From CAIKZY01 sp044345075 (GTDB lineage Bacteria; Actinomycetota; Actinomycetes; S36-B12), in assembly GCA_044345075.1 (NCBI GenBank), contig JBIJBU010000062.1, positions 1 to 10,140 of the forward strand: DNA of 10,140 nucleotides, read 5' to 3'. This document shows positions 1 through 5,074 of the stretch, piece by piece. How positions within the stretch are numbered: the first letter of the stretch is position 1; every line of letters starts with the position of its first letter. A program made the position numbers and the translations under genes. Below the pieces are notes generated by a model. It was not told the DNA's origin and did not search any database. It worked only from the letters and a program-made list of their open reading frames with translations.

Positions 1-591
1 CAGCTGCGCGCTCGTGAGGTGCTCGTTCAAGCACTTCGCGGACTGCCCAGCACGGACGAGTCGATGCGACAGCTGCTGGCCAGCCTCGGCTCGCTTGCAC
101 GCAGTACGGCAACTAATGACGAACTCGTGCCGTTGCTCGCGCAGATTCGATTGGATGCGCTCAGCGGCAACCTGCTGAGGGCGAACCTGCCGGTCACCGT
201 AGTTGCGACCGGCGCCACGAACTCCGTGGTGGTCAATGAGCCCGTAGCGCGAGTGCTCATCGATCAGATGTTCCCGACTGACACCTTGACGACAGGTGAA
301 ACCCCCCTGCCTCGGGTGGTGCTGGAGGCGGCCGGGGCTAGTGCGGGTTATGCGCTCAAGACCCGGCGCCAGCTGACTGACTCAGGGGTCGCGGTGATCG
401 ACGGTGGCGTATCCGAGACCGCATTGCGGGTCAGTCGTGTTCTCATCAACGCAGCAGTGCCGAGGTCTCGCGATCTCGGCTTCGCGATCGCTGAGTCCCT
501 GGGCCTGCCGGAGGAAGCAGTGCAGGCAAGTACCGATTCGCCTGTTGACGTAATCGTGCGGCTAGGCGCAGATGTGGGCCTGACACCCTAG
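1..591 (+). CDS. LytR-CpsA-Psr (LCP) family protein, C-terminal part (5' truncated)
   Basis: The reading frame is open from the first base, so the true start lies outside the window; a GTG at 19 is internal. About 196 residues are visible. LCP proteins sit in the membrane and transfer polyprenyl-linked wall polymers (teichoic acids, arabinogalactan) onto peptidoglycan. The catalytic LCP fold would lie mostly upstream. What is seen is its C-terminal helical region (starting QLRAREVLVQALRGLP) and then, from about visible residue 100, a LytR_C-type domain. That domain opens PRVVLEAAGAS, has a central VSETALRVSRVLIN segment and ends DVIVRLGADVGL, resembling the family's closing V-x-V-x-L-G-x-D pattern. 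The gene lies 42 nt upstream of rsfS, as is common in actinobacteria. The family call rests on the tail domain plus synteny, because no catalytic Arg/Asp residues are in view. Confidence 0.75.
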   Translation, partial: QLRAREVLVQALRGLPSTDESMRQLLASLGSLARSTATNDELVPLLAQIRLDALSGNLLRANLPVTVVATGATNSVVVNEPVARVLIDQMFPTDTLTTGETPLPRVVLEAAGASAGYALKTRRQLTDSGVAVIDGGVSETALRVSRVLINAAVPRSRDLGFAIAESLGLPEEAVQASTDSPVDVIVRLGADVGLTP

Positions 592-620
592 GTGTGAGAG
601 GCTGCAGGCTCGGAATCAAC

Positions 621-627
621 GAAAAGG
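621..627 (+). promoter_or_regulatory. Ribosome binding site of rsfS
   Basis: The purine-rich GAAAAGG ends 6 nt before the GTG at 634. It supports that GTG as the rsfS start, since there is no better in-frame start nearby. Confidence 0.6.
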
Positions 628-633
628 TGACAC

Positions 634-1020
634 GTGACGGCAAGCCCTGAATCGGTACAGCTGGCAATCGCGGCAGCTCTGGCTGCCTCGGAGAAGCTCG
701 CCGAGGACATCATCGCGATCGATGTCAGCGAGCATGTTGTCATCACCGATGTCTTCTTGATGTGCTCCGCTGCCAATGACCGCCAGGTCGCCGGTGTCGT
801 CGACGCTATCGAGGAAGCCCTGCTCAAGCTTGGCGCGAAGACGTTACGTCGCGAGGGGGAGCAGGAGAACCACTGGGTTCTGCTCGACTACGGAGACATC
901 GTGATTCACGTCCAGCTGGCCGAGGAGCGCATTCACTACGCCATCGAGCGCCTGTGGAAGGACTGCCCCCTGATCGCTCTGCCGGCGGAGGTCAACAGTC
1001 CGCGTAGCGCTCGCGCCTGA
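634..1020 (+). CDS. rsfS: Ribosomal silencing factor RsfS
   Basis: This 128-residue cytoplasmic protein belongs to the RsfS/Iojap (DUF143) family. Family members bind uL14 on the 50S subunit and block joining with 30S, lowering translation in starvation or stationary phase. The whole family domain is present: EDIIAIDVSEH at residues 24-34, ITDVFLMCSAANDRQV at 37-52, the conserved core HWVLLDYGDIVIHV at 80-93, and the closing helix ERIHYAIERLWKDCP at 98-112. Length is normal for the family, with a short extra Ala/Arg/Ser tail. The GTG start at 634 is supported by an upstream RBS. It lies between the LCP gene and a histidine phosphatase 11 nt downstream, the same order as in mycobacteria and streptomycetes, so it is probably co-transcribed with both. 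Confidence 0.95.
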   Translation: MTASPESVQLAIAAALAASEKLAEDIIAIDVSEHVVITDVFLMCSAANDRQVAGVVDAIEEALLKLGAKTLRREGEQENHWVLLDYGDIVIHVQLAEERIHYAIERLWKDCPLIALPAEVNSPRSARA

Positions 1021-1031
1021 TCGGTAGCGCA

Positions 1032-1685
1032 ATGACATCGCCTCGTCGCCTCGTCTTCTGGAGGCATGGTCGTACTGAGTGGAACGCTCAGATGCGCTTC
1101 CAAGGTCAGACCGATATCCCTCTCGATGACGTCGGCCTCGCGCAGGCCGAGCGTGCCGCGGCAATGCTCGCCAGCCTTCAGCCGTCGATCATCGTCTCCA
1201 GCGATTTGATGCGCGCTCACCAGACAGCTAGCGCTCTGGCTCGGCTGGCCCGAGTCGAGGTTGCGACTGACACCCGGCTTCGCGAGACCTTTGCCGGTGA
1301 ATGGGAAGGCCTGACGCGTGACGTGCTGGAAAGTCAGTACGGATCGGAGCTCGCCGCCTGGTCGGCCTTCTCCGACGTACGTCCGGGCGGCCATGGCGAG
1401 ACCCGCATCGAGGTCGCCGATCGTATGGAGGCGGCAGTCCGCGATGGCCTCGTCGGACTTGAGCCGGGCCAGACGATGGTGGTGGCTACCCATGGTGGCG
1501 CGGCACGTACGGCGATCGGTCGGTTGCTGGGGTTGCCGCACGAGACTTGGGGTGCGCTCGGAGTGCTGACGAATTGCTCGTGGTCGGTGCTCGTCGAGAA
1601 CGTGAGCGGCCAGGGAAATCCCTGGCGGCTGCAGGAGTACAACGCCGGCACGCTGCCCGAACCGGCTTTGGGCGACGACCGCTAG
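1032..1685 (+). CDS. Histidine phosphatase (phosphoglycerate mutase-like), possible glucosyl-3-phosphoglycerate phosphatase
   Basis: This is a 217-residue histidine phosphatase superfamily enzyme. The phosphohistidine motif RHG is at residues 11-13 (H12 the nucleophile) within FWRHGRTEWN. The second arginine is R61 in SSDLMRAHQTA, an acidic residue E85 lies in LRETFAGEWEG, and the second catalytic histidine is H154 in VATHGG. All core residues are present, so it should be active. In Mycobacterium tuberculosis the gene next to rsfS (Rv2419c) is GpgP, which removes phosphate from glucosyl-3-phosphoglycerate in methylglucose lipopolysaccharide synthesis. That substrate here is inference from position and general similarity; another phosphosugar or phosphoglycerate is possible. 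The ATG at 1032 follows rsfS by 11 nt with no strong RBS, so translation may be coupled. The last codons are echoed in a degenerate direct repeat just downstream (1669-1717). Confidence 0.85.
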   Translation: MTSPRRLVFWRHGRTEWNAQMRFQGQTDIPLDDVGLAQAERAAAMLASLQPSIIVSSDLMRAHQTASALARLARVEVATDTRLRETFAGEWEGLTRDVLESQYGSELAAWSAFSDVRPGGHGETRIEVADRMEAAVRDGLVGLEPGQTMVVATHGGAARTAIGRLLGLPHETWGALGVLTNCSWSVLVENVSGQGNPWRLQEYNAGTLPEPALGDDR

Positions 1686-1717
1686 GGCGGAGTGAGTAAG
1701 TGGGCGACGACCGGTAG
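1669..1717 (+). repeat. Short direct repeat spanning the phosphatase stop codon
   Basis: The 17-mer at 1669-1685 (tgggcgacgaccgctag) recurs at 1701-1717 with one mismatch, a period of 32 nt. The first copy encodes the last residues (GDDR) plus the TAG stop of the phosphatase; the second lies in the gap before tRNA-Ala. It looks like a small tandem duplication by replication slippage. Confidence 0.7.
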
Positions 1718-1734
1718 AAGCGGCAGGGGCCGAT

Positions 1735-1763
1735 TTCACCCCGACTGCGCCGCTAGGTATGCT
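1735..1763 (+). promoter_or_regulatory. Candidate sigma-70-type promoter of tRNA-Ala
   Basis: TTCACC at 1735-1740 and TATGCT at 1758-1763 are 17 bp apart and fit a -35/-10 pair. Transcription would begin near 1770, about 9 nt before the mature tRNA 5' end at 1779. This would give the tRNA, and genes read through beyond it, an input separate from the rsfS operon. The assignment is from pattern only. Confidence 0.5.
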
Positions 1764-1778
1764 TTGGCTTCCCAATAC

Positions 1779-1851
1779 GGGGCTGTGGCGCAGCTGGTAG
1801 CGCACCTGCATGGCATGCAGGGGGTCAGGGGTTCGAGTCCCCTCAGCTCCA
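1779..1851 (+). tRNA. tRNA-Ala (anticodon GGC)
   Basis: A full 73-nt cloverleaf can be drawn. The acceptor GGGGCTG pairs with CAGCTCC (one G-T pair). The D stem is GCGC/GCGC around loop AGCTGGTA. The anticodon stem is CCTGC/GCAGG around loop ATGGCAT, with GGC at 1812-1814 after a T33. The variable loop is GGGTC, and the T stem AGGGG/CCCCT surrounds TTCGAGT. The discriminator base is A1851. CCA is not encoded (the next bases are CG), so it must be added after processing. The anticodon reads GCC and GCU alanine codons. No terminator is visible downstream; the next reading frame begins at 1853. Confidence 0.97.
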
Positions 1852-1852
1852 C

Positions 1853-2080
1853 GTGAGTGAGCATCCGGAGAAGAATCATCCCGTCGCGGGCATCGTTGCT
1901 GCCATCGTGCTCTCCGTCATTTTGGAGATCCTGTTCGCTGCCATGAATCCCGACAGCCCCGCCTGGCGCTTCTTGCCGTTCATGCTGCTGTGGGCCTTGA
2001 TCTCGATCTACGTCTTTGGCATTCGCAAGGATTCCGATGATCACGCGGCGCACGACGCCCACGCACCCGCTGAGCACTAA
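1853..2080 (+). CDS. Small two-helix membrane protein with a His-rich tail
   Basis: This is a predicted 75-residue protein of unknown function that I do not recognise as a named family. It has a short polar N-terminus with two histidines (MSEHPEKNHP), a first hydrophobic helix at about residues 11-31 and a second at about 38-57 (FLPFMLLWALISIYVFGI). A charged tail follows with histidines at 64, 67, 70 and 75, which could bind metal but is too short to be sure. The GTG start at 1853 lies one base after the tRNA-Ala 3' end, so any Shine-Dalgarno would have to lie inside the tRNA and none is seen. Translation could use a nearly leaderless mRNA made by tRNA 3' processing (inference). The broken GluQ-RS gene begins 6 nt after its stop. 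Clear hydrophobic periodicity and tight packing argue that it is real. Confidence 0.65.
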   Translation: MSEHPEKNHPVAGIVAAIVLSVILEILFAAMNPDSPAWRFLPFMLLWALISIYVFGIRKDSDDHAAHDAHAPAEH

Positions 2081-2086
2081 CTGCCC

Positions 2087-2912
2087 ATGAGCGCAACCCG
2101 CATCACGCGTATTGCGCCCGTTTCCCCCGCAACCCGCATCACGCGTATTGCGCCCACTCCCAGCGGCTATTTGCACCTCGGTAACGCCGTCAACTTCGCC
2201 CTGATCAGCTTCTTGGCATCTCGCTGGGGTGCGGAGGTGGCCCTCCGGATCGATGACATGGACTCCACGCGAGCGCGTCCGGAATTCGTCGACGACATCT
2301 TCGCCACCCTCGACTGGCTGGGCATTTCGTGGTCCGTGGGCCCGCGGGATCGCGCCGAATTCGAGCGGGACTACTCGATGGCTGGCCGTACGGCGTACTA
2401 CCGCTCACAACTCGAACTGCTCCGGGCGGCCGGTCTCCAGGTCTTTGCTTGCTCGTGCAGTCGCGCTGATTTAGCTGCCTCGCGCAGGTCTCGAGTTCGA
2501 GACTGACCGCACGGCTTTGAGGCTTCGGATCCCAGACCGCACGGTCGTAGAGATGGGCGCTACCGCCATGGATCTGCCAGCGGTGCATGGTGATGTCGTG
2601 CTGTGGCGTCGTGACGGGCTGCCGTCCTACCACTTGGTCTCTGTGATCGAGGACCGCGATCTGGGTGTCACCGACATCGTTCGCGGCTCGGACTTGCTGG
2701 AGTCAAGCGCACTGCACGCTTGGTTAGCCCCGTACCTCGATGCTCCGAATGTCGCGGAGGCGAACTACGTGCACCATGGGCTCATCGCTGACGATGACGG
2801 ACACAAGCTCTCAAAGTCCCGGCTCGAATCCGGGCCATTGACACGCACGGCGGCAGAGCGCGCGCAGGTGCTCGAGATCGCCGAGCGTTTAGCCTCTGAT
2901 GTGGGTTACTGA
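2087..2912 (+). pseudogene. gluQ: Broken glutamyl-Q tRNA(Asp) synthetase (GluQ-RS-like), frameshifted
   Basis: The intact enzyme would be a class I aminoacyl-tRNA synthetase paralogue that activates glutamate and attaches it to queuosine in tRNA-Asp, without an anticodon-binding domain. Frame A (2087-2506) carries the HIGH-like signature PTPSGYLHLGN (residues 23-33 of this fragment), RIDDMDSTRARPEFVDDIF, and the first zinc cysteines CSC (122, 124); it runs out at TGA 2504-2506. Frame B continues the same protein from about 2475-2490 (RAGLEFETDRTALRLR), through YHLVSVIEDRDLGVTDIVRGSDLL, to the KMSKS-like HKLSKS near 2802-2819, and stops at 2912. The joint lacks the Tyr-x3-Cys half of the zinc site, so bases appear deleted, with a net change of 2 modulo 3. 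A 36-bp duplication also alters the N-terminus. The frame B fragment has a TTG at 2517, which is unlikely to be a real start. The total of about 275 codons fits a slightly shortened GluQ-RS. A decayed GluRS fragment or a sequencing or assembly error is possible. Confidence 0.8.
2092..2155 (+). repeat. In-frame 36-bp-period duplication at the GluQ-RS N-terminus
   Basis: Twenty-eight bases at 2092-2119 recur exactly at 2128-2155, a 36-bp period equal to 12 codons. The protein reads ATRITRIAP-VSP-ATRITRIAP-TPSG, so the first strand leading into the HIGH-like motif is doubled. The second copy runs into the true PTPSGYLHLGN motif; the first copy is the extra one. Confidence 0.9.
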
Positions 2913-3772
2913 GCCGCGCGACAGATCGTGCGCAACAGGCTTGCGGGGTTCACGGCTGCTGATTCTCGACCGCTCTTCCAGTACTCGAAATGCAGGTGAA
3001 CTGCTCCCGGTGAGCCACTGTCGCCCATCGTCCCGATGACCTGACCGGCTCGGACACTCTGCCCGCCACGCACGAACACATGCTGCATGTGGCCGTAGTA
3101 GTACTTGCTTCCGCTGCGGCCCTTCATCACGATCTGGAGCGCGCCGTTGCTCTGACGCTTGGTGCGGTTGATGTAGCCGGACTCGATGGCGAATAAGGGG
3201 GTTCCGCGACGCGCTGACAGATCCAAGCCGGCGTGCTTGCGGCGGCCGCGATCTGCGCCCCAGCCATCGCCGTAAGTGAAATTGCGCGTGGGGCAGATGC
3301 GGCCCTGGACCATGCGCGGAGCCTTGATGGTCTTGGCTCGGGCCTTGGCGCGCTTATAGGCGATTGCTGCCCGCTTGGCGGCCGCCCGCTGGGCTGCTGC
3401 TCTCTTCGCGGCAGCCTTCTTCGCGGCAGCCTTCTTCGCGGCGGCCTTCTTCGCGGCGGCCTTCTTGGCCGCCGACTTTTTGGTTCCTGCCTTTTTGGAA
3501 GCGGACTTCTTCGCGGCCGACTTTTTGGTTCCGGCCTTCTTCGCGGCGGCCTTCTTGGCCGCCGAATTCTTGGCAGCCGCCTTCTTGTTCTTGCCGGCCT
3601 TCTTCTTTCCCGGCTGATCCTTGGTCGTGACAACTGAGGTGGGAGCCGCGGCCGAGACCCCGCCTACGACGGGAGCAGCCGGCTGCGCGGCCATCGCGGC
3701 CGTGGGCAATGTCAATGCCCCGGCTACGAGGGCGGCTCCGCAGAGCCCTACGAGTGTGCGTCGAGCGCGCAT
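2906..3772 (-). CDS. Secreted M23-family (LytM-type) peptidase with Ala/Lys-repeat linker
   Basis: The 288-residue protein begins with a Sec signal peptide (MRARRTLVGLCGAALVAGALTLPTAAMA, likely cut after A28). There is no lipobox at its only N-terminal cysteine. Residues about 56-150 form a strongly basic linker of AAAKK-type pentads. The peptidase domain is at about 157-284 and carries the family's zinc and catalytic set: H180 and D184 (HAGLD), H228 (YYYGHM), H259 and H261 (HLHFE). GTPLFAIESGYI and GQSVRAGQVIGTMGDSGSPG also match the family fold. All key residues are present, so cleavage of peptidoglycan peptides outside the cell is likely. C160 and C284 flank the domain and could form a disulfide. 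The ATG at 3772 has an excellent Shine-Dalgarno. It lies 45 nt downstream of the binding-protein gene and may share its transcript. Its stop overlaps the GluQ-RS 3' end tail-to-tail by 7 nt. Confidence 0.9.
   Translation of the reverse strand: MRARRTLVGLCGAALVAGALTLPTAAMAAQPAAPVVGGVSAAAPTSVVTTKDQPGKKKAGKNKKAAAKNSAAKKAAAKKAGTKKSAAKKSASKKAGTKKSAAKKAAAKKAAAKKAAAKKAAAKRAAAQRAAAKRAAIAYKRAKARAKTIKAPRMVQGRICPTRNFTYGDGWGADRGRRKHAGLDLSARRGTPLFAIESGYINRTKRQSNGALQIVMKGRSGSKYYYGHMQHVFVRGGQSVRAGQVIGTMGDSGSPGAVHLHFEYWKSGRESAAVNPASLLRTICRAAQ
3362..3586 (-). repeat. 15-bp coding repeat (Ala/Lys pentads) in the M23 peptidase
   Basis: About 15 consecutive 15-bp units encode AAAKK and variants (AGTKK, SAAKK, SASKK, AAAKR, AAAQR) at residues 63-137. 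The units at roughly 3416-3475 (ctycttcgcggcrgc-like on the + strand) are nearly identical, while outer units have diverged. Such tracts expand and contract by slippage, so repeat number may vary between strains. Confidence 0.9.
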
Positions 3773-3775
3773 GTC

Positions 3776-3781
3776 ACCTCC
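3776..3781 (-). promoter_or_regulatory. Strong Shine-Dalgarno of the M23 peptidase
   Basis: On the minus strand GGAGGTGAC directly precedes ATG 3772. It is an almost complete complement of the 16S rRNA 3' end and fixes the start codon. Confidence 0.8.
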
Positions 3782-3817
3782 CGGAAACCGTCTTTGTCAC
3801 ACCCACTGATGGTGGCC

Positions 3818-4972
3818 CTAGAGCATGGGGAGGATCATGCCCTTCACTGAAGAGTTCACAGTGAAGACTCCCTTGTCGGTGACATCGAGGATGTACACGG
3901 GCACCTTCAGGCGGTTGCCTGTCGAGGGGCGAATGCTGATGGTGCCAGTCGCGCCCTTGTAGTTCTTCGTGTTCTGCAGGGCCTTCAGCACGGGCGCGAA
4001 GCTCGTGCTCTTGGTCTGAGCCATCTTCGCGAAGAGCAGGTTCGCGGAGTCGTAGGTGAAGATTCCCCACACGCCCGGGTTCTTGTTGAACGCCTTCTTG
4101 TAGTCAGCTACATAGGTGGCAGCTTTGGCGCCGGGCATCTGGGCTGCCTCGGGCACGCCGCTGAACACGCAGCGCTCGGCGGCAACCGTGCCCGCCTCGG
4201 TCACGAAGGCGGCATCAACGTTGGCAAGGCCCATCAGGCACTTGGTCGGCAGCTTGGAGAGCACGAGGCGCTGCGCGATCTTGGCGCCTTCGGGGTAGTA
4301 GGTGCTGACGTAGATCAGGTCGGGGACGCCCTCGAATGCCTGGGCAACCTCGGCGGTGTAGTCGTTCTTGCCCTCCGTGATGGGAATGCTGGTGACGGTG
4401 GCGCCCTTGGCCCTTAGTGCCGAGGCCAGGCGATCGGCCATGCCCTGGGTATAGGTAGACGGGTCGACCAGCATGGCAACCTTCTTCGCGCCGATTGAGG
4501 TGGCGTAGGCCGACTCGATCGGGGAGATCTGGTTGTTCTTGGGCTGCACGGTGATGCCCATGCCATCGGTGTCGTTGGTCGACGTCATGTGCACGGGGAC
4601 GATTCCGGCCTTGAGGTACAGCGGCAGATTCACGATGCCCACGGAGGAGTTGTACGGGCCGATCACCGCAACCGCGCCGGCCTTCTGCGCCTTGGTCACC
4701 ATCGCCGCTGCCTTGTTGGGATCAGCCTGGTCGTCGAGCTCGACGACGCGAATCTTGCGACCCATGATGCCGCCCTTGGCATTGGCCTGGGCGACGGCGA
4801 GCTTGACGCCACGCAGCATGTCCTTGCCGTTGTTTGCCTGGGCGCCGGTCAGGGGAGCCTCGACGCCGATGACGATGTCGGACGAGGCCGCCTGCGAGGC
4901 GGGCGCCAGGGCGATGCCGGAGAGCACGAGTGCTCCGCTGACGGTGACGCTGGCGAGTGTGGTGGCGCGCAT
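3818..4972 (-). CDS. Branched-chain amino-acid-type ABC transporter substrate-binding protein
   Basis: This 384-residue protein has the LivJ/LivK-type periplasmic-binding fold (type I, Peripla_BP_6). An exported binding protein of this family captures amino acids, amides, urea or similar small solutes for an ABC importer. After a signal peptide ending ASQA (cut probably after A28), the mature protein begins SSDIVIGVEAPLTGAQANNGKD, the typical first strand and loop. It continues with GVKLAVAQANAKGGIMGRKIRVVELDDQADPNKA and the ligand-lobe segment AVIGPYNSSVGIVNLPLYLKAGIVPV. The central hinge and second lobe (DLIYVSTYYPEGAKIAQ, WGIFTYDSANLLFAKM) are also intact, and length is normal. The signal peptide reads VLSGIALA and has no lipobox cysteine, unlike most Gram-positive binding proteins. 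No permease or ATPase gene is in the window, so its partner and ligand are unknown. The ATG at 4972 has AAGG-type purines about 6 nt upstream. Confidence 0.9.
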   Translation of the reverse strand: MRATTLASVTVSGALVLSGIALAPASQAASSDIVIGVEAPLTGAQANNGKDMLRGVKLAVAQANAKGGIMGRKIRVVELDDQADPNKAAAMVTKAQKAGAVAVIGPYNSSVGIVNLPLYLKAGIVPVHMTSTNDTDGMGITVQPKNNQISPIESAYATSIGAKKVAMLVDPSTYTQGMADRLASALRAKGATVTSIPITEGKNDYTAEVAQAFEGVPDLIYVSTYYPEGAKIAQRLVLSKLPTKCLMGLANVDAAFVTEAGTVAAERCVFSGVPEAAQMPGAKAATYVADYKKAFNKNPGVWGIFTYDSANLLFAKMAQTKSTSFAPVLKALQNTKNYKGATGTISIRPSTGNRLKVPVYILDVTDKGVFTVNSSVKGMILPML

Positions 4973-5005
4973 GATGACCCTTCGGTGGTGGACGTGGGCT
5001 CTAGT

Positions 5006-5070
5006 CTGCCCTATCGGTCTACGCCCGGCCTCAGGTCACCCCGATGGTCGCTCAAGGGCCATTAGGGCAG
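5006..5070. other. Inverted repeat in the leader of the binding-protein gene
   Basis: CTGCCCTA at 5006-5013 is the exact inverse of TAGGGCAG at 5063-5070. Inside it ATCGG (5013-5017) is the inverse of CCGAT (5041-5045). It fills most of the 102-bp gap between two minus-strand genes, so it could be a structured mRNA leader, a terminator relic or an operator pair. The arms are short and chance is a real possibility; no poly-T follows. Confidence 0.3.
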
Positions 5071-5074
5071 AAAC

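Noticed and set aside
583..595. ACACC-CTA-GGTGT palindrome over the LCP stop codon, considered as a terminator or operator
   Set aside because: Only 5-bp arms with a 3-nt loop, no T-run, and the operon appears to continue into rsfS.
936..1811. Long minus-strand open frame (291 codons)
   Set aside because: It runs antisense through rsfS, the phosphatase and the tRNA gene, its protein is low in recognisable structure, and the plus-strand genes have clear family motifs.
2472..2506. Programmed ribosomal frameshift joining the two GluQ-RS frames
   Set aside because: No slippery heptamer or following stem is visible in the overlap, and zinc-site residues are missing as well, so a deletion explains the data better.
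2915..2932. GCGC...GCGC hairpin near the convergent gene ends, considered as a bidirectional terminator
   Set aside because: Only 4-5 pairs around an 8-nt loop, inside the M23 coding sequence, with no T-run on either strand.
3401..3600. Regular short repeats considered as a CRISPR array
   Set aside because: The period is 15 bp with no unique spacers and the repeats are in frame as Ala/Lys codons of the M23 gene.
3375..3617. Open frame on the + strand rich in AAAFFAA, looking like a hydrophobic membrane peptide
   Set aside because: It is the antisense reading of the Ala/Lys pentad repeat in the M23 gene (Lys codons read backwards as Phe or Leu); no RBS and no independent support.
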